A stretch of DNA of 64,000 bases from Actinophytocola sp963729115 (GCA_963729115.1 CAVSMR010000025.1:558001-622000), one strand, 5' to 3'. Shown: positions 36,572 to 46,372, numbered from the stretch's first letter. Notes: generated by a model not told the origin, from the sequence alone. Numbers and translations are program-made.

Positions 36572-37324
36572 ATGGACGCCGAGGAGCTGAGGAGCAGGCG
36601 CGCGCGCTCGTTCGGGGCCACCGCGGCCGCCTACGCCGAGCACCGGCCCGACTATCCGGCCGAGGGGATCCGCTGGGGGCTCGGGGCCGCTAGCGGCGAG
36701 GTGCGGCGGGTGCTCGACCTCGCGGCGGGGACGGGCAAGCTGACCGGCGGGCTGGTCGACCTGGGGCTCGAGGTGACGGCCGTGGAGCCGGATCCGGACA
36801 TGCTGGCGCAGCTGTCGGACCTGTTCCCGCCGGTGCGGGCGCTGGCCGGCCGGGCGGAGGCGATCCCGCTGCCGGACGCGGCGTTCGACGCCGTCGTGGT
36901 CGGGCAGGCGTTCCACTGGTTCGACCGGGAGGTGGCGCTCGCGGAGATCGCGCGGGTGCTGCGGCCGGGCGGGGCGCTCGCGGCGTTCTGGAACGCGGAG
37001 GACGAGTCGCCCGGATGGATGGCCGGGCTGGGCAAGGTGGCCCGCTCGAGCGTGACGCAGACGTGGTCGGCCGACTACCCGACGTTCGACGGCGACTGGT
37101 TCGAGGCGGGCGAGAAGGTCGCGTTCCGCCACTCCCACCGCCGCACGGCCGACTCGCTGACCGCGACGATCGGCACGATGTCGCACACGCTGGTGGTGAG
37201 CGACGAGGAGCGGGCCGAGGTGCTGGGGCGGATCCGGGCGTTCCTGACCTCGCACCCGGACACGGCGCACGGCGAGTTCGACATGCCGCTGCTCACGACG
37301 GTGATCCGCGGCCGGCGCCGCTGA
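36572..37324 (+). CDS. Class I SAM-dependent methyltransferase
   Basis: 250 residues with SAM motif I VLDLAAGTGKLTGGL near residue 48, the acidic residue in VTAVEPDPDML, motif II VVVGQAFHWFD and motif III EIARVLRPGGALAAFWN. The opening RSFGATAAAYAEHRPDYP is common to a group of actinobacterial methyltransferases of unknown substrate. It is divergent from lysS by 65 bp and convergent with coaX by 16 bp. Confidence 0.87.
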   Translation: MDAEELRSRRARSFGATAAAYAEHRPDYPAEGIRWGLGAASGEVRRVLDLAAGTGKLTGGLVDLGLEVTAVEPDPDMLAQLSDLFPPVRALAGRAEAIPLPDAAFDAVVVGQAFHWFDREVALAEIARVLRPGGALAAFWNAEDESPGWMAGLGKVARSSVTQTWSADYPTFDGDWFEAGEKVAFRHSHRRTADSLTATIGTMSHTLVVSDEERAEVLGRIRAFLTSHPDTAHGEFDMPLLTTVIRGRRR

Positions 37325-37340
37325 GCGCCGGCCGCCGGTC

Positions 37341-38117
37341 TCACTTGGTGTTGCGCTCGAACACGAGCCGCAGGCCCAGCAGCGTCAGGTCCGGGCGGTG
37401 GTCCGCGATCGTGTCGGACTCCTCCACCACAAGCGGCGCGAGCCCGCCGGTGGCGATGACGGTGACCTCGCCGGCGTGGGTGGTGCGCTCGAGCTCGTCG
37501 ACGATGCGCCGGACGAGCCCGTCGACCTGGCCGGTGAAGCCGTAGATGATGCCGGACTGCAGGCACTCCACGGTGTTCTTGCCGATCACCGACCGCGGGC
37601 GGACGAGCTCGACCTTGCGCAGCGCGGCGGCCCGGGCGGCGAGCGCGTCGACCGAGATCTCGATGCCGGGCGCGAACACGCCGCCGAGGAACTCGCCCTT
37701 CGCGGAGATCACGTCGACATTGGTGGACGTGCCGAAGTCGACGACCACGCACGCGGTCTCGTGCAGGTAGTGCGCGGCGAGCGTGTTGATCACGCGGTCG
37801 GCGCCGACCTCCTTGGGGTTGTCCACGAGCAGCGGCACGCCGGTGCGCACGCCGGGCTCGACGATGACCCGCGGCACCGGCCGGTAGTACCGGTCGAGCA
37901 TGACGCGCAGCTCGCGCAGCACGGCCGGGACCGTGGACAGCGCCGAGACGCCGGTGATCGCGTCGGCGTGCTCGCCGAGCAGGCCGCGCATCGTGAGGGC
38001 GAGCTCGTCGGCGGTCATCCGCGCGTCGGTGCGCATCCGCCAGTCCCGCACCAGCTCCGCGCCCTGGTACAGGCCCAGCGCGATGTTCGTGTTGCCGACG
38101 TCGATGGCGAGCAGCAC
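37341..38117 (-). CDS. coaX: Type III pantothenate kinase
   Basis: First committed step of CoA synthesis, phosphorylating pantothenate. 258 residues of the ASKHA fold: phosphate-1 loop LLAIDVGNTNIALGLY, VGADRVINTLAAHYL, VDFGTSTNVDVIS, GGVFAPGIEIS and ATGGLAPLV. GTG start at 38117, with GGAG inside the end of panD (4-nt gap), so the genes are coupled. Last gene of the panC-panD-coaX operon. Confidence 0.96.
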   Translation of the reverse strand: MLLAIDVGNTNIALGLYQGAELVRDWRMRTDARMTADELALTMRGLLGEHADAITGVSALSTVPAVLRELRVMLDRYYRPVPRVIVEPGVRTGVPLLVDNPKEVGADRVINTLAAHYLHETACVVVDFGTSTNVDVISAKGEFLGGVFAPGIEISVDALAARAAALRKVELVRPRSVIGKNTVECLQSGIIYGFTGQVDGLVRRIVDELERTTHAGEVTVIATGGLAPLVVEESDTIADHRPDLTLLGLRLVFERNTK

Positions 38118-38121
38118 CGGC

Positions 38122-38565
38122 TCAGCGCTCCGGCGCCAGCAACGCGTCGAGCATGGCGGCGTCCTCGGTCTCGGCCGGCGGCGGGGCGGCGGCCGGGTGC
38201 GCGGGGGCGGTGCCGGACTCGACGATGCGGTTCTGCTCGTCGACGTGCACGACGCGCGGCTCGAAGGTGGCGGCCTCGGCGGCGTCCAGCCGGCCGTAGG
38301 CGACGAGGACGACGGTGTCGCCGGGACGCACGAGGTGCGCGGCGGCTCCGTCGACGCCGACCACGCCGCTGCCGCGCTCACCGGCGACCACGGACGCCTC
38401 CAGCCGCGCGCCGCTGGTGACGCCGACGATCGTGACCTGCTCCCCGGCCAGCAGGTCGGCGGCGTCCAGGAGCACCGGGTCGACGGTGACCGAGCCGGCG
38501 TGGTGCGGGTCTGCCCGGGTGACCGTGGCCCGGTGGATCTTGGACTTGAGCATCGTGCGCAGCAT
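38122..38565 (-). CDS. panD: Aspartate 1-decarboxylase proenzyme
   Basis: Makes beta-alanine from aspartate using a pyruvoyl group formed by self-cleavage. 147 residues. The cleavage site is Gly24-Ser25 in HAGSVTVDP; MLRTMLKSKIHRATVT and the later VVGVDGAAAHLV are conserved. A C-terminal extension of about 30 residues (AHPAAAPPPAETEDAAM) is longer than in E. coli. Confidence 0.96.
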   Translation of the reverse strand: MLRTMLKSKIHRATVTRADPHHAGSVTVDPVLLDAADLLAGEQVTIVGVTSGARLEASVVAGERGSGVVGVDGAAAHLVRPGDTVVLVAYGRLDAAEAATFEPRVVHVDEQNRIVESGTAPAHPAAAPPPAETEDAAMLDALLAPER

Positions 38566-38579
38566 CGCGGGCCTCTCCC

Positions 38580-39455
38580 CTACGTCGGTTCGCCGAGGAA
38601 CACCGGGACATTGTCGATCAGGCGGGTGGTGCCGACGCGCGCGGCCACGAGCAGCCGGGCCTCACCGGTCGCGGGCGCGGGCCCGAGGTCGCGGCCGCGC
38701 AGCTCCAGGTAGTCGAGGTCCACGGTGGACTCCTTGGCGAGCACGCCGCGCGCGGCGGCCAGGACGGCGGCGGCGCCCTCGGCGCTGGTCCGGCTGCCGG
38801 CGGTGAGCGCCGCGGAGAGCGCCACCGCGGCGGCGCGCTGGTCGGCACCGAGGTAGGCATTGCGGGAGGAGCGGGCGAGGCCGTCGGGGTCGCGCACGAC
38901 GGGTACGCCGATGACCTTCACCCCGAGGTCGAGGTCGCGCACCATCCGCCGGACGAGCACGAGCTGCTGGTAGTCCTTCTCCCCGAAGATGGCGAAGTCG
39001 GGGCGGACGATGTTGAACAGCTTGGCGACGACGGTGAGCACGCCGGCGAAGTGGCCGGGGCGCGCGGCGCCCTCGAGCTCGTCGCCGAGCGGTCCGGGGT
39101 GGACGGTCGTGCGCGCGTCCGGGTGGTACATGGCGTCGCGGTCGGGTTTGAAGACGAGCTCGACGCGCTCCTCGCGGCAGAGGTCGAGGTCGGCGTCGAG
39201 CGTGCGCGGGTAGCTGTCGAAGTCCTCGCCCGGGCCGAACTGCAGCGGGTTGACGAAGATCGACGCGGTGAGCACCGCGTTGGGGAGCCGGCGGGCGGTG
39301 CGCATGAGCTGGCGGTGGCCCTCGTGCAGGGCGCCCATGGTGGGTACCAGCGCGAGGCGCCGGCCGGTGCCGCGCAGCGCCCGGGTGATCTTCACGACGT
39401 CGTCTAATCCACTGTGGACGTTGAGTCGGCCGGGGGTGAACATGGGGGCGCTCAT
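38580..39455 (-). CDS. panC: Pantoate--beta-alanine ligase
   Basis: Joins pantoate and beta-alanine with ATP. 291 residues. Motifs: PTMGALHEGHRQLM (HIGH-like), SIFVNPLQFGPGEDF, FGEKDYQQLVLVRRM and DGLARSSRNAYL (KMSKS-like). Its start overlaps the stop of the upstream DUF2520 gene by 4 bp. The DNA includes both a 13-bp palindrome (38718-38730) and TCCACTGTGGA at 39408-39418. Confidence 0.96.
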   Translation of the reverse strand: MSAPMFTPGRLNVHSGLDDVVKITRALRGTGRRLALVPTMGALHEGHRQLMRTARRLPNAVLTASIFVNPLQFGPGEDFDSYPRTLDADLDLCREERVELVFKPDRDAMYHPDARTTVHPGPLGDELEGAARPGHFAGVLTVVAKLFNIVRPDFAIFGEKDYQQLVLVRRMVRDLDLGVKVIGVPVVRDPDGLARSSRNAYLGADQRAAAVALSAALTAGSRTSAEGAAAVLAAARGVLAKESTVDLDYLELRGRDLGPAPATGEARLLVAARVGTTRLIDNVPVFLGEPT

Positions 39456-40354
39456 GGGTGCTCCTCACCGGGGCCGCGTTCGATGGCGGCGGTGACGTCG
39501 GGGGCGAGATCGGCGCGCAAGAGGCCTGCCTGCTCGGCGCGGTGCGCGGTGCGGGCGGCGAGCGCGCGGTAGGCGGGCAGCATGTCGGGGGCGTGCTCGG
39601 CGAGCACGCGCAGGTGGGCGAGGACGGTGCCGGCGTCGCCGCGGGCGACGGGGCCGGTGAGCGCGCGGTCCCCGTGGCGCAGGGCGTTGTCGAGCGCGGC
39701 GGACAGCAGCGGGCCGAGCATGCGCTCGGGGTCGCCGACCCCGGCGCGGCGCAACAGGTCCGCGGCCTCGGCGACGATCGTGACCAGGTGGTTCGCGCCG
39801 TGCGCGAGGGCCGTGTGGTACAGCGGGCGGGCGGCCTCGGGCACCCGCACGGGCTCCGCACCCATCTCGACGACGAGCGCCTCGCCGACGCTCCAGGAGG
39901 TCTCGTCGGCGTCGGCCGCGGTGACGCCGAAGCAGCAGGTGGCGACGCGTTCGAGGTCCTCGGCGCGGCCGGTGAACGTCATGACGGGGTGCAACGCGAG
40001 CGGCAGCGCCCCCTGCTCCGCCGCCGGGCCGAGCACGCCGACGCCGTGCGCCCCGCAGGTGTGCACGACGATCTGGCCCTGGCGCAGCGCCCCGGCGGCG
40101 ACGAGGCCGCGGACCATGCCGGCGAGCGCGTCGTCGGGCAGCGCGAGCAGGACGAGGTCGGCGCGGGCGACGACCTCGTCGGGGGGCAGGAGCGGAACGC
40201 CGGGCAGGAGCTCCTCGGCGCGCCGCACGGATTCCTTGGACACCCCGGACGCGGCCACGACCGGGTGGCCGGCCCGGGCGAGGGCGGCACCGAGCACCGC
40301 GCCGACGCGGCCGGCGGAGACCACGCCGACGGCAAGGCGCGCCGGTCGGTTCAT
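39452..40354 (-). CDS. Rossmann-fold / DUF2520 protein beside panC
   Basis: 300 residues. The N-terminal Rossmann domain has the dinucleotide loop VGVVSAGRVGAVLGAALARA and ADLVLLALPDDALAGM; the DUF2520 half has PLALHPVMTFTG, VTAADADE and LAHGANHLVTIVAEA. The fold resembles 6-phosphogluconate dehydrogenase-type reductases. It is the first gene of the panC-panD-coaX run, overlapping panC by 4 bp, and is the counterpart of Rv3603c. No panE is seen here, so a role as ketopantoate reductase is possible but unproven. Confidence 0.87.
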   Translation of the reverse strand: MNRPARLAVGVVSAGRVGAVLGAALARAGHPVVAASGVSKESVRRAEELLPGVPLLPPDEVVARADLVLLALPDDALAGMVRGLVAAGALRQGQIVVHTCGAHGVGVLGPAAEQGALPLALHPVMTFTGRAEDLERVATCCFGVTAADADETSWSVGEALVVEMGAEPVRVPEAARPLYHTALAHGANHLVTIVAEAADLLRRAGVGDPERMLGPLLSAALDNALRHGDRALTGPVARGDAGTVLAHLRVLAEHAPDMLPAYRALAARTAHRAEQAGLLRADLAPDVTAAIERGPGEEHP

Positions 40355-40421
40355 CCCGCCTCCCCTGGTTGGTCGAAAACGAGCGTAACCATCGGTGCGA
40401 ACCGACCGGCACAGGGCGGGT

Positions 40422-41579
40422 TCACCGCGGCTGCGGCATCGCCGCCTTGGCGGTCTCCAGGGCGGCGACGAGCCGGGCCTCGCGCTCGTCGGCGTCGGCG
40501 CCGGCGAGGCCGAGGCGCATGGCGTGCCAGAGGAAGGCGAGCTCGGTGACGGCCGCCTGGTAGGCGCCGAGGACGCGGGCGGCCTCCTTGCCGCGGCGGC
40601 GGGCGGTGCGGACGCGCCACGCCCGGCGGACGGAGAGGTTGGCGAGGCGCTCGGCGTCGCGTTCGTCCACCCAGCCGCGGCTGATCATGATGGGCAGCGC
40701 GCGGGCGACGATCTTCTGCTCGCGGCGGCGGTGCCAGCCGACGAACATGATGCCCGCGATGAAGATCGGGACCATGACGAGGAAGTAGACGTTGAGGAAG
40801 GTCTGCGCGGTCCCGAGCGTGGCGGCCGCGTTCCACATGGCGTGCAGCGTGACCGCGGCGACGTAGCCGCCGATCGGGGCGAGGATCGTGACGGCGCGGC
40901 TCGGCGAGCGGACGGAGATGCCGACACCGATGCCGATCATCGCGGTGAACAGCGGGTGGCAGAACGGGGCCAGGACACCGCGGAGGATGAACGCGGTGAC
41001 GACGCCGGAGGTGCTGGTGTCGCCGAACCCGTGCTCGGCGAACGCGCGGCCGAAGTAGTAGATGTTCTCCGTGAAGGCGAACCCGGCCGCGACGAAGCCC
41101 GCGTAGACGACGCCGTCGATCACGCCGTCCAGTTCGTTGCGCAGCCAGAGCAGGATGCCCAGGACGAAGGCGCCCTTGACGGCCTCCTCGAACAGCGGGG
41201 CGCTGACGATCGCGCTGATCGTGTCGCCCCGGCCGCGGCCCAGCAGCGTGTCGCCGACGGCCTCGGCGGTGTTGTTGATGAGCAGGGCCGTGATCGCGGC
41301 GACGCTGGCGCCCCACCCGAAGGCGAGCCAGAGCAGCCGGGCGGGCTCGGGCTCCCACCGGTCGATCCACAGCAGCGCGGCGACGACCGACCCGACGGGC
41401 ACGAGCGCGGCGACGATCCCGACGAGCTCCGCGACGAGGCCCACGCGCGCGGTGGTGATGGCGAGGACGGCGAGCCCGCATCCCGCGAGCGCCACGAGCC
41501 CGGCGACGGGGAGCAGCACGGTCCGCCGGCGCGAGGTGCGGCGCAGCGCGTGCCGCGGCGGCGTCGGGGCGTTGTGCAC
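40422..41579 (-). CDS. PrsW family intramembrane metalloprotease
   Basis: 385 residues with about eight hydrophobic helices in the first 290 and a charged helical tail. The protease motifs are APLFEEAVKGA (EExxK), FAFTENIYYFGRA, APFCHPLFTAMIG and TLHAMWNAAA. PrsW relatives cut membrane-bound anti-sigma factors, but no sigma/anti-sigma pair lies nearby. It is 67 bp before the DUF2520 gene and follows the DUF6779 gene. Confidence 0.9.
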   Translation of the reverse strand: MHNAPTPPRHALRRTSRRRTVLLPVAGLVALAGCGLAVLAITTARVGLVAELVGIVAALVPVGSVVAALLWIDRWEPEPARLLWLAFGWGASVAAITALLINNTAEAVGDTLLGRGRGDTISAIVSAPLFEEAVKGAFVLGILLWLRNELDGVIDGVVYAGFVAAGFAFTENIYYFGRAFAEHGFGDTSTSGVVTAFILRGVLAPFCHPLFTAMIGIGVGISVRSPSRAVTILAPIGGYVAAVTLHAMWNAAATLGTAQTFLNVYFLVMVPIFIAGIMFVGWHRRREQKIVARALPIMISRGWVDERDAERLANLSVRRAWRVRTARRRGKEAARVLGAYQAAVTELAFLWHAMRLGLAGADADEREARLVAALETAKAAMPQPR

Positions 41580-41626
41580 GCCGCAACCCTACGGGGTTCA
41601 CTCACTGTGCAAGGACTTCGTGACTT

Positions 41627-44359
41627 TCAGTCCTCACGACGCCGGCGGCGGTGGGGCGTGCTCGCGTCGCCGCCGTTGGAGGCGAGCAGGTCGCTGACCG
41701 AGCGGCCGGTGGCGTGGGAGCCGCCGGGGCCCTCGAGGTCGGGGCGGGCGTGGCTGCCGCTGGTGGAACCGTTCTGCTGCCAGGAGTCCTGCCACGTCGG
41801 CTGCCCGTCCGCGCGGCGCCGGCGGCCGCCGGTGTCCTGGCTGTTCCGGGAGACCGGGGCCATGTAGCCGGACTCGGCCGACCGCCGGTCGACGGGCGTG
41901 CCGGTGGGCCCGAAGTCGCTGCCGTATCCCGCGGGCCCGAAGTCGGTGCTCGATCCGGCCGGTCCGAAGTCGCTGCCGTAGTCCCCGCTGCCGTACTCGC
42001 CGCCGCTGTAGTCCGCGCCGTACCTGACCGGTGCGACGTAGCCGGACTCGACGGAGCGCTGGTTCGAGTAGCCGCTGTCGGCGGTCCGCTGCCCGGGGTC
42101 GGCATGGGGCGGCGCGACCGGCCGGAGTCGACGTATCCGGCGGGCTGCACGCGTGCGGACGAACCAGCCGGCATGCCGCTCGACGCCGCCGGTGGCACGC
42201 CGTACGAGCCCGACCGGCTAGCCGCGCCGCCAACCGACTGGGCGCCATAGGAGTTCTGGGGCGTGCCCTGCGGGTAGGAGCCGGGCTGGGCCGCCGTGGG
42301 GTAGGCCCCGGACTGGCCGGCCGGCGGCATGCCAGTCGAGGACGCCGCGGCACGACCACCGATGGACTGGGCGCCGTAGTTACCGGGCTGGCTCGCCGTT
42401 TGCGCGGTCTGCGCACCATATGGACCGGACTGGCTCGCCGCGCCGTATGAACCGGACCGGCTCGCCGGGGACCCGCCCGCCGATGCCGCTGGGCTCGCCG
42501 CACCGTAGTAACCGGACCGGTTCGCCGCACCCATTCCGCTTGCCGCCGCCGGATTCGCGGCCTGCGCACCATAAGGACCGGACTGGCTCGCCGCACCCAT
42601 CCCGCTCGACGCCGCCGCCGGGTTCGACGAACTGGCGCGCGAACCGGCACCGCCCGCCGCCGGGCTCGCCGCGCCGTAGTAACCGGACTGGCTCGCGCCC
42701 ATCCCACTCGACGCACGCCGCCGCCGGGTTCGAAGTGCCGTGCGAACCGGCACCGCCCGCCGCCGGGCTTGCCGCACCGTAGTAGCCGGACTGGCTCGCG
42801 CCCATCCCACTCGACGCCGCCGCCGGGTTCGAAGAACCGGATCGGCCCGCGGCCGGCCCGCCACCCGCCGACGCAGCCGGACTGTTGTAAGCAGACTGGC
42901 TCGCGCCCATCCCGCTCGCCGGGCTCGCCGCGCCGTAGTAACCAGACCGGCTCGCCGGGCCCATCCCACTCGACGACGCCGCCGGGTTCGAGGAACTGGA
43001 CCGGCCCGCCGCGGATGCCGCGGCCGGGTTCGACGAACGGCTCGCCGGCGGCATGCCCGCCGAAGACGCGGCCGCTGGGTTCGACGAACGGCTCGCCGGC
43101 GGCATTCCCGCCGAGGACGCCGCCGCCGGGTTCGAAGAACGGCTGGCCGGTGGCACCCCACCAGCGGAGGCCGCGGCCGGGTTCGCGGAACCGGGTGGCA
43201 GGCCGGCCGGGGTCGCCGCTGCCCGGCTCGCGGCGCCGCCTACTTGCTGCGCGCCATAGGAGTCCGGCCGCGCGGGTGACATCCGGCTCGACGAGGCCGC
43301 GGCCGGGTTCGCCGGCGACATCCGGGTGGCCGACTCCGTGGGCCGGCCCGCCGCCGGCATCCGGGTGGCCGACTCGGTGGCGCGGCCGCCCGCCGGCATG
43401 CGGCCCGATGCGGCCGCCGGGGCGCCGGAGCGCGGGTCCGGGTAGCCGGACTGTCCAGTTCGGCCGTTCGACGAGCGGCCGTTCGACGCGGGCTGGCCGT
43501 TCGTGGCGCGGGCGCCGCGACCGTTGGTGCCGTTGGTGCCGCTGCCCTGCGCGTACGGGCGCGAGCTGTGGGTCTTCGGCTCGGCCGCACCGCGGGCCGC
43601 CGGGGTCGACTCCCACGACGGTCGCCAGTCCGACTCCTGGTCGGCTTCCGTCGCGCCCGGCAGGAACCACTGGTCCGACAGCTCCGTCGACTTCTCCGGG
43701 TTGCCGCGCTGAAAGCGGGCGTTCGCGTGCTCCGGCGTCCGGTCGTTCCGCCGCGGCGGCGGGTTCGAGGAACCGGGCACCCGATTGATCAGGTCGGTGT
43801 CCTCTTCCTTCGGGGTCATCGGAATGACGTTGCCGCCGCCCGCGGACGGCAGGCCCTTCGGCGGCTCGTTGAGCGGGTGACCTTCCGGCAGCGACCGCAT
43901 CCGGGTGGACTCGGCGCGCAGCGCGTACCGCTCGACGAGGAACTCCCCGCCCAGCAACGTCTGCAGGGTCTGCCGCAGCCCCTGCAGCTCCGCGCGCAGC
44001 GCCAGAATGTCCTCTCTGGACTCCTCTTCCGCCAGGCGGCGCGCGTCGGCCTCGACCTCCAGCTCGTGCTCGCGGCGGGCGGCGACCTCGCGCTCGAGCT
44101 CGAACTCGTAGCGCTCCTGGCGGTCGGCGGCTTCGTCCTCGCGCTCGGCGACCTGCCGGCGGTACCGCGCCGCGATGAAGGCCCCGACGAGCGCGGCCCA
44201 CAGGCCCGCGACGATGCCCAGCCGCATCAGCTTGAGGTCGTCACTCAGTACGAGTACACCGGTGGCGCCAACTGCGAGCACGACGGCTGCAACGAGTAAC
44301 GCCCGACCCCCGATCGAGCCATGCTCAGGCGCATCTAACGCGTCGCGGCGGGGGGTCAT
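41627..44359 (-). CDS. DUF6779-like membrane protein with long repeat tail (frame disrupted)
   Basis: Two N-terminal hydrophobic helices (ALLVAAVVLAVGATGVLVL and LGIVAGLWAALVGAFIAA) are followed by a coiled coil (residues 65-140, AEREDEAADRQERYEFELER) and a long Ser/Pro/Ala/Gly tail with repeats around SNPAAASSGM and SQSGYYGAASPA. The C-terminus SVSDLLASNGGDASTPHRRR is in the same frame as the start, but the segment 42119-42715 reads sensibly only in another frame. The causes are a 4-bp duplication ACGCACGC (42711-42718) and a one-base loss near 42119-42122. As written, translation stops at 42380. An ATG at 44359 is preferred to GTG 44368. Confidence 0.75.
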
Positions 44360-44417
44360 GGCACACACCGTACCGGCCTGTTACCTCTGTGAGACCAAGC
44401 CGCGGTCGATCTTTTTC

Positions 44418-44897
44418 TCAGCCAGTGGCGTCCGAGCGGTACTCCGGAGGCGGATTGTCCTGGTCACGGGGCGTCTGGCAGCACCATTCCAGGTAGAGCG
44501 CGGCCGCGATCAGGGCCGCCGCACAGCCGAGACCGACCACCGCGCTCGGGAAGTCCTCGGCCGCGGCGGTCACCTCGTCCCGGCGCGGCAGGAGGTAGCC
44601 GAGGATGCCTACCCAGGCGCCCGACATGATCGCACCGAGTAACGACGATGCCTTCGCGAGCGCGACCGCGCGGGCCGCGGTGAGCGGCTGAACCGGGCGG
44701 CCACCTTCGGGTTTGCGGATCCGTGACCGCAGCGACGCCCCGAGCGCCGCCTCGACGACCCCGAGCACGAGGAGTGTCACCCCGGCGAAGGTGGGCAACG
44801 GAGGCAGGTCCCCGTACGCCACCTGCATGATCAGGAAGACGATCCCGGTGGCCAGCAGGCCGGCCACGACGAGGTCGCGGGCCCGGGTGAAGTGCAT
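44418..44897 (-). CDS. DUF3180 family membrane protein
   Basis: 159 residues with four hydrophobic helices: LVVAGLLATGIVFLIMQVAY, LPTFAGVTLLVLGVVEAALG, the segment around KASSLLGAIMSGAWVGILGY, and VVGLGCAAALIAAALYL. PEGGRPVQPLTAARAVALAK is the conserved loop of the family. It occupies the place of Rv3605c, normally directly downstream of folK; here a MerR gene and a repeat block separate the two. Function unknown. Confidence 0.88.
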   Translation of the reverse strand: MHFTRARDLVVAGLLATGIVFLIMQVAYGDLPPLPTFAGVTLLVLGVVEAALGASLRSRIRKPEGGRPVQPLTAARAVALAKASSLLGAIMSGAWVGILGYLLPRRDEVTAAAEDFPSAVVGLGCAAALIAAALYLEWCCQTPRDQDNPPPEYRSDATG

Positions 44898-44919
44898 GCA
44901 CCCACGGTACCGGCGACAC

Positions 44920-44943
44920 TTGACTCTCCAGCTACTGGAGGGT
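44920..44943 (+). promoter_or_regulatory. MerR-type operator/promoter with overlapping ribosome site
   Basis: TTGACT (44920-44925) is followed by the inverted repeat CTCCAG-CTA-CTGGAG (44926-44940), the layout of MerR-family operators set next to the -35 element. GGAGGG (44938-44943), the ribosome site of the merR gene, is part of the right arm, so the regulator probably controls its own expression. Confidence 0.65.
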
Positions 44944-44948
44944 TGAGC

Positions 44949-45875
44949 ATGGTGGCCATGGGCGACAGCGGGGTGTTCACGATCGGCGAGCTCGCCCGCC
45001 GAACGGGTCTGACCACCCGGACGATCCGCTTCTACTCCGATGAGGGGCTGCTGCCGCCTGCCGATCGCACGTACGCCGGCTACCGCCTCTACGACGCGGC
45101 ATCGCTGGCCCGGCTCGAGCTGCTGCGAACGCTGCGTGAGCTGGGCCTCGGGCTGCCCGAGGCGGCCGCGGCGCTGGCCGGCCGGTCAAGCGTCGCGGAC
45201 CTCGCGCGGCGGCACGTGGACCTGCTCGACGAGCAGATCCGGGTGCTGCGGCTGCGGCGGGCGGTGCTGCGGGCGGTCGCCAAGAACGACTCCGAGCTGG
45301 ATGAGGTGAGGTTGATGAAGGACCTGGCGACGATGTCCGATGAGGACCGCAAGCGCCTGATCGACGAGTTCTGGGATGAGGTGACAGCAGGCCTGAACAT
45401 CAATCCGGACTTCGACGCGGGCATGCGGTCGGCGAAGCCGGAGCTGCCGGACGACCCGGCGCCGGAGCAGCTGCAGGCGTGGATCGAGCTGGCGGAGCTG
45501 GTGGCGGACAAGGACTTCCGCGCGCGGATCCGGCAGATGAGCGAGACGCAGTCGGCGGCCCGGGACGCGGGCGAGCCGATGGACCAGCCGCCGGACGAGC
45601 TGCGCCGGCAGTGGCAGGAGTGGACGAACGCCGCCGCCGAGGCGATGGACGCGGGACACGCACCGTCGTCCCCGGCGGGCCAGGCGCTGGCGAGTTCGAT
45701 CGCGGAGTCGATGGGCAAGCGTCCGGCGGAAGCGGCAGCAGCGATCGAGACGAGCACGGACACGCGAGCCGAGCGCTACTGGCAACTGATGGCGACCATC
45801 AACGGCTGGCCACAGTGGCCGAGCCAGGTCCCCCGCGCCGAGTGGATCATCACCGCGCTGCGCGCGCTCGGCTGA
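44949..45875 (+). CDS. MerR family regulator with long effector domain
   Basis: 308 residues. The N-terminal winged helix is FTIGELARRTGLTTRTIRFY followed by DEGLLPPADRTYAGYRLYD, then a dimerisation coiled coil (ARRHVDLLDEQIRVLRLRRA). The remaining 200 residues are a helical effector domain with WIELAELVADKDFRARIRQM and YWQLMATINGWP near the end; no Cys cluster for metals is present, so a small molecule is more likely. Inserted between the DUF3180 gene and folK. Its last bases (CGCTCGGCTGA) are part of the repeat unit that follows. Confidence 0.87.
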   Translation: MVAMGDSGVFTIGELARRTGLTTRTIRFYSDEGLLPPADRTYAGYRLYDAASLARLELLRTLRELGLGLPEAAAALAGRSSVADLARRHVDLLDEQIRVLRLRRAVLRAVAKNDSELDEVRLMKDLATMSDEDRKRLIDEFWDEVTAGLNINPDFDAGMRSAKPELPDDPAPEQLQAWIELAELVADKDFRARIRQMSETQSAARDAGEPMDQPPDELRRQWQEWTNAAAEAMDAGHAPSSPAGQALASSIAESMGKRPAEAAAAIETSTDTRAERYWQLMATINGWPQWPSQVPRAEWIITALRALG

Positions 45876-46372
45876 GCCGACGGAAACGGGTCGAACGTCC
45901 GCTTTGGACTCCGGCGGAAGGGCGGCCGAGCCACTCGCGGACCGGGGCCGCGGCCAGGGAGGGTCGCGGCCCGGCCCACCACTAGCCACCGGACCACGAC
46001 CAATCGCGCAGCACGCGCTATGGACCCGGCGAACGAGCGGCCAGCAGATCGCGGGGCCTGGCGGCGGCCGGGCTCACCGCCAGCCACCGGACCAGGACCG
46101 TCCGCTCGGCTGTGCTGGCGGAGGCGGGTCCTCGCGGAGACGGGGTCCGCTTTGGACTCCGGCGGAAGAGCGGCCAGCAGATCGCGGACCGGGCCACAGC
46201 CGCGGCCACCACCAGCCACCGGGCCAGGACTGCCCGCTCGGCTGAGCTGGCGGAAGCGGGTCCTCGCGGAGACGCGCGTCCGCTTTGGACTCTTGCGGGA
46301 AGGCGGCCAGGGAGGGTCGCGGCCCGGGTCCACCGTCAAACCACGAGACCAGAACCAACCGCTCGGCTGGAC
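45876..46372. repeat. Four degenerate tandem copies of the folK 3' end
   Basis: The landmark GTCCGCTTTGGACTCCGGCG, coding for part of the FolK C-terminus at 46409, recurs at 45897, 46145 and 46278 with few changes, and as a diverged form near 46013 (CGCTATGGACCCGGCG). Each copy continues with GAGCGGCCAGCAGATCGCGG-like sequence and each junction repeats CGCTCGGCTGAGC, the end of the merR gene. The period is about 131-133 bp (116 bp for the outermost). Frames are broken and no gene is seen in this 497-bp stretch. Confidence 0.88.
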
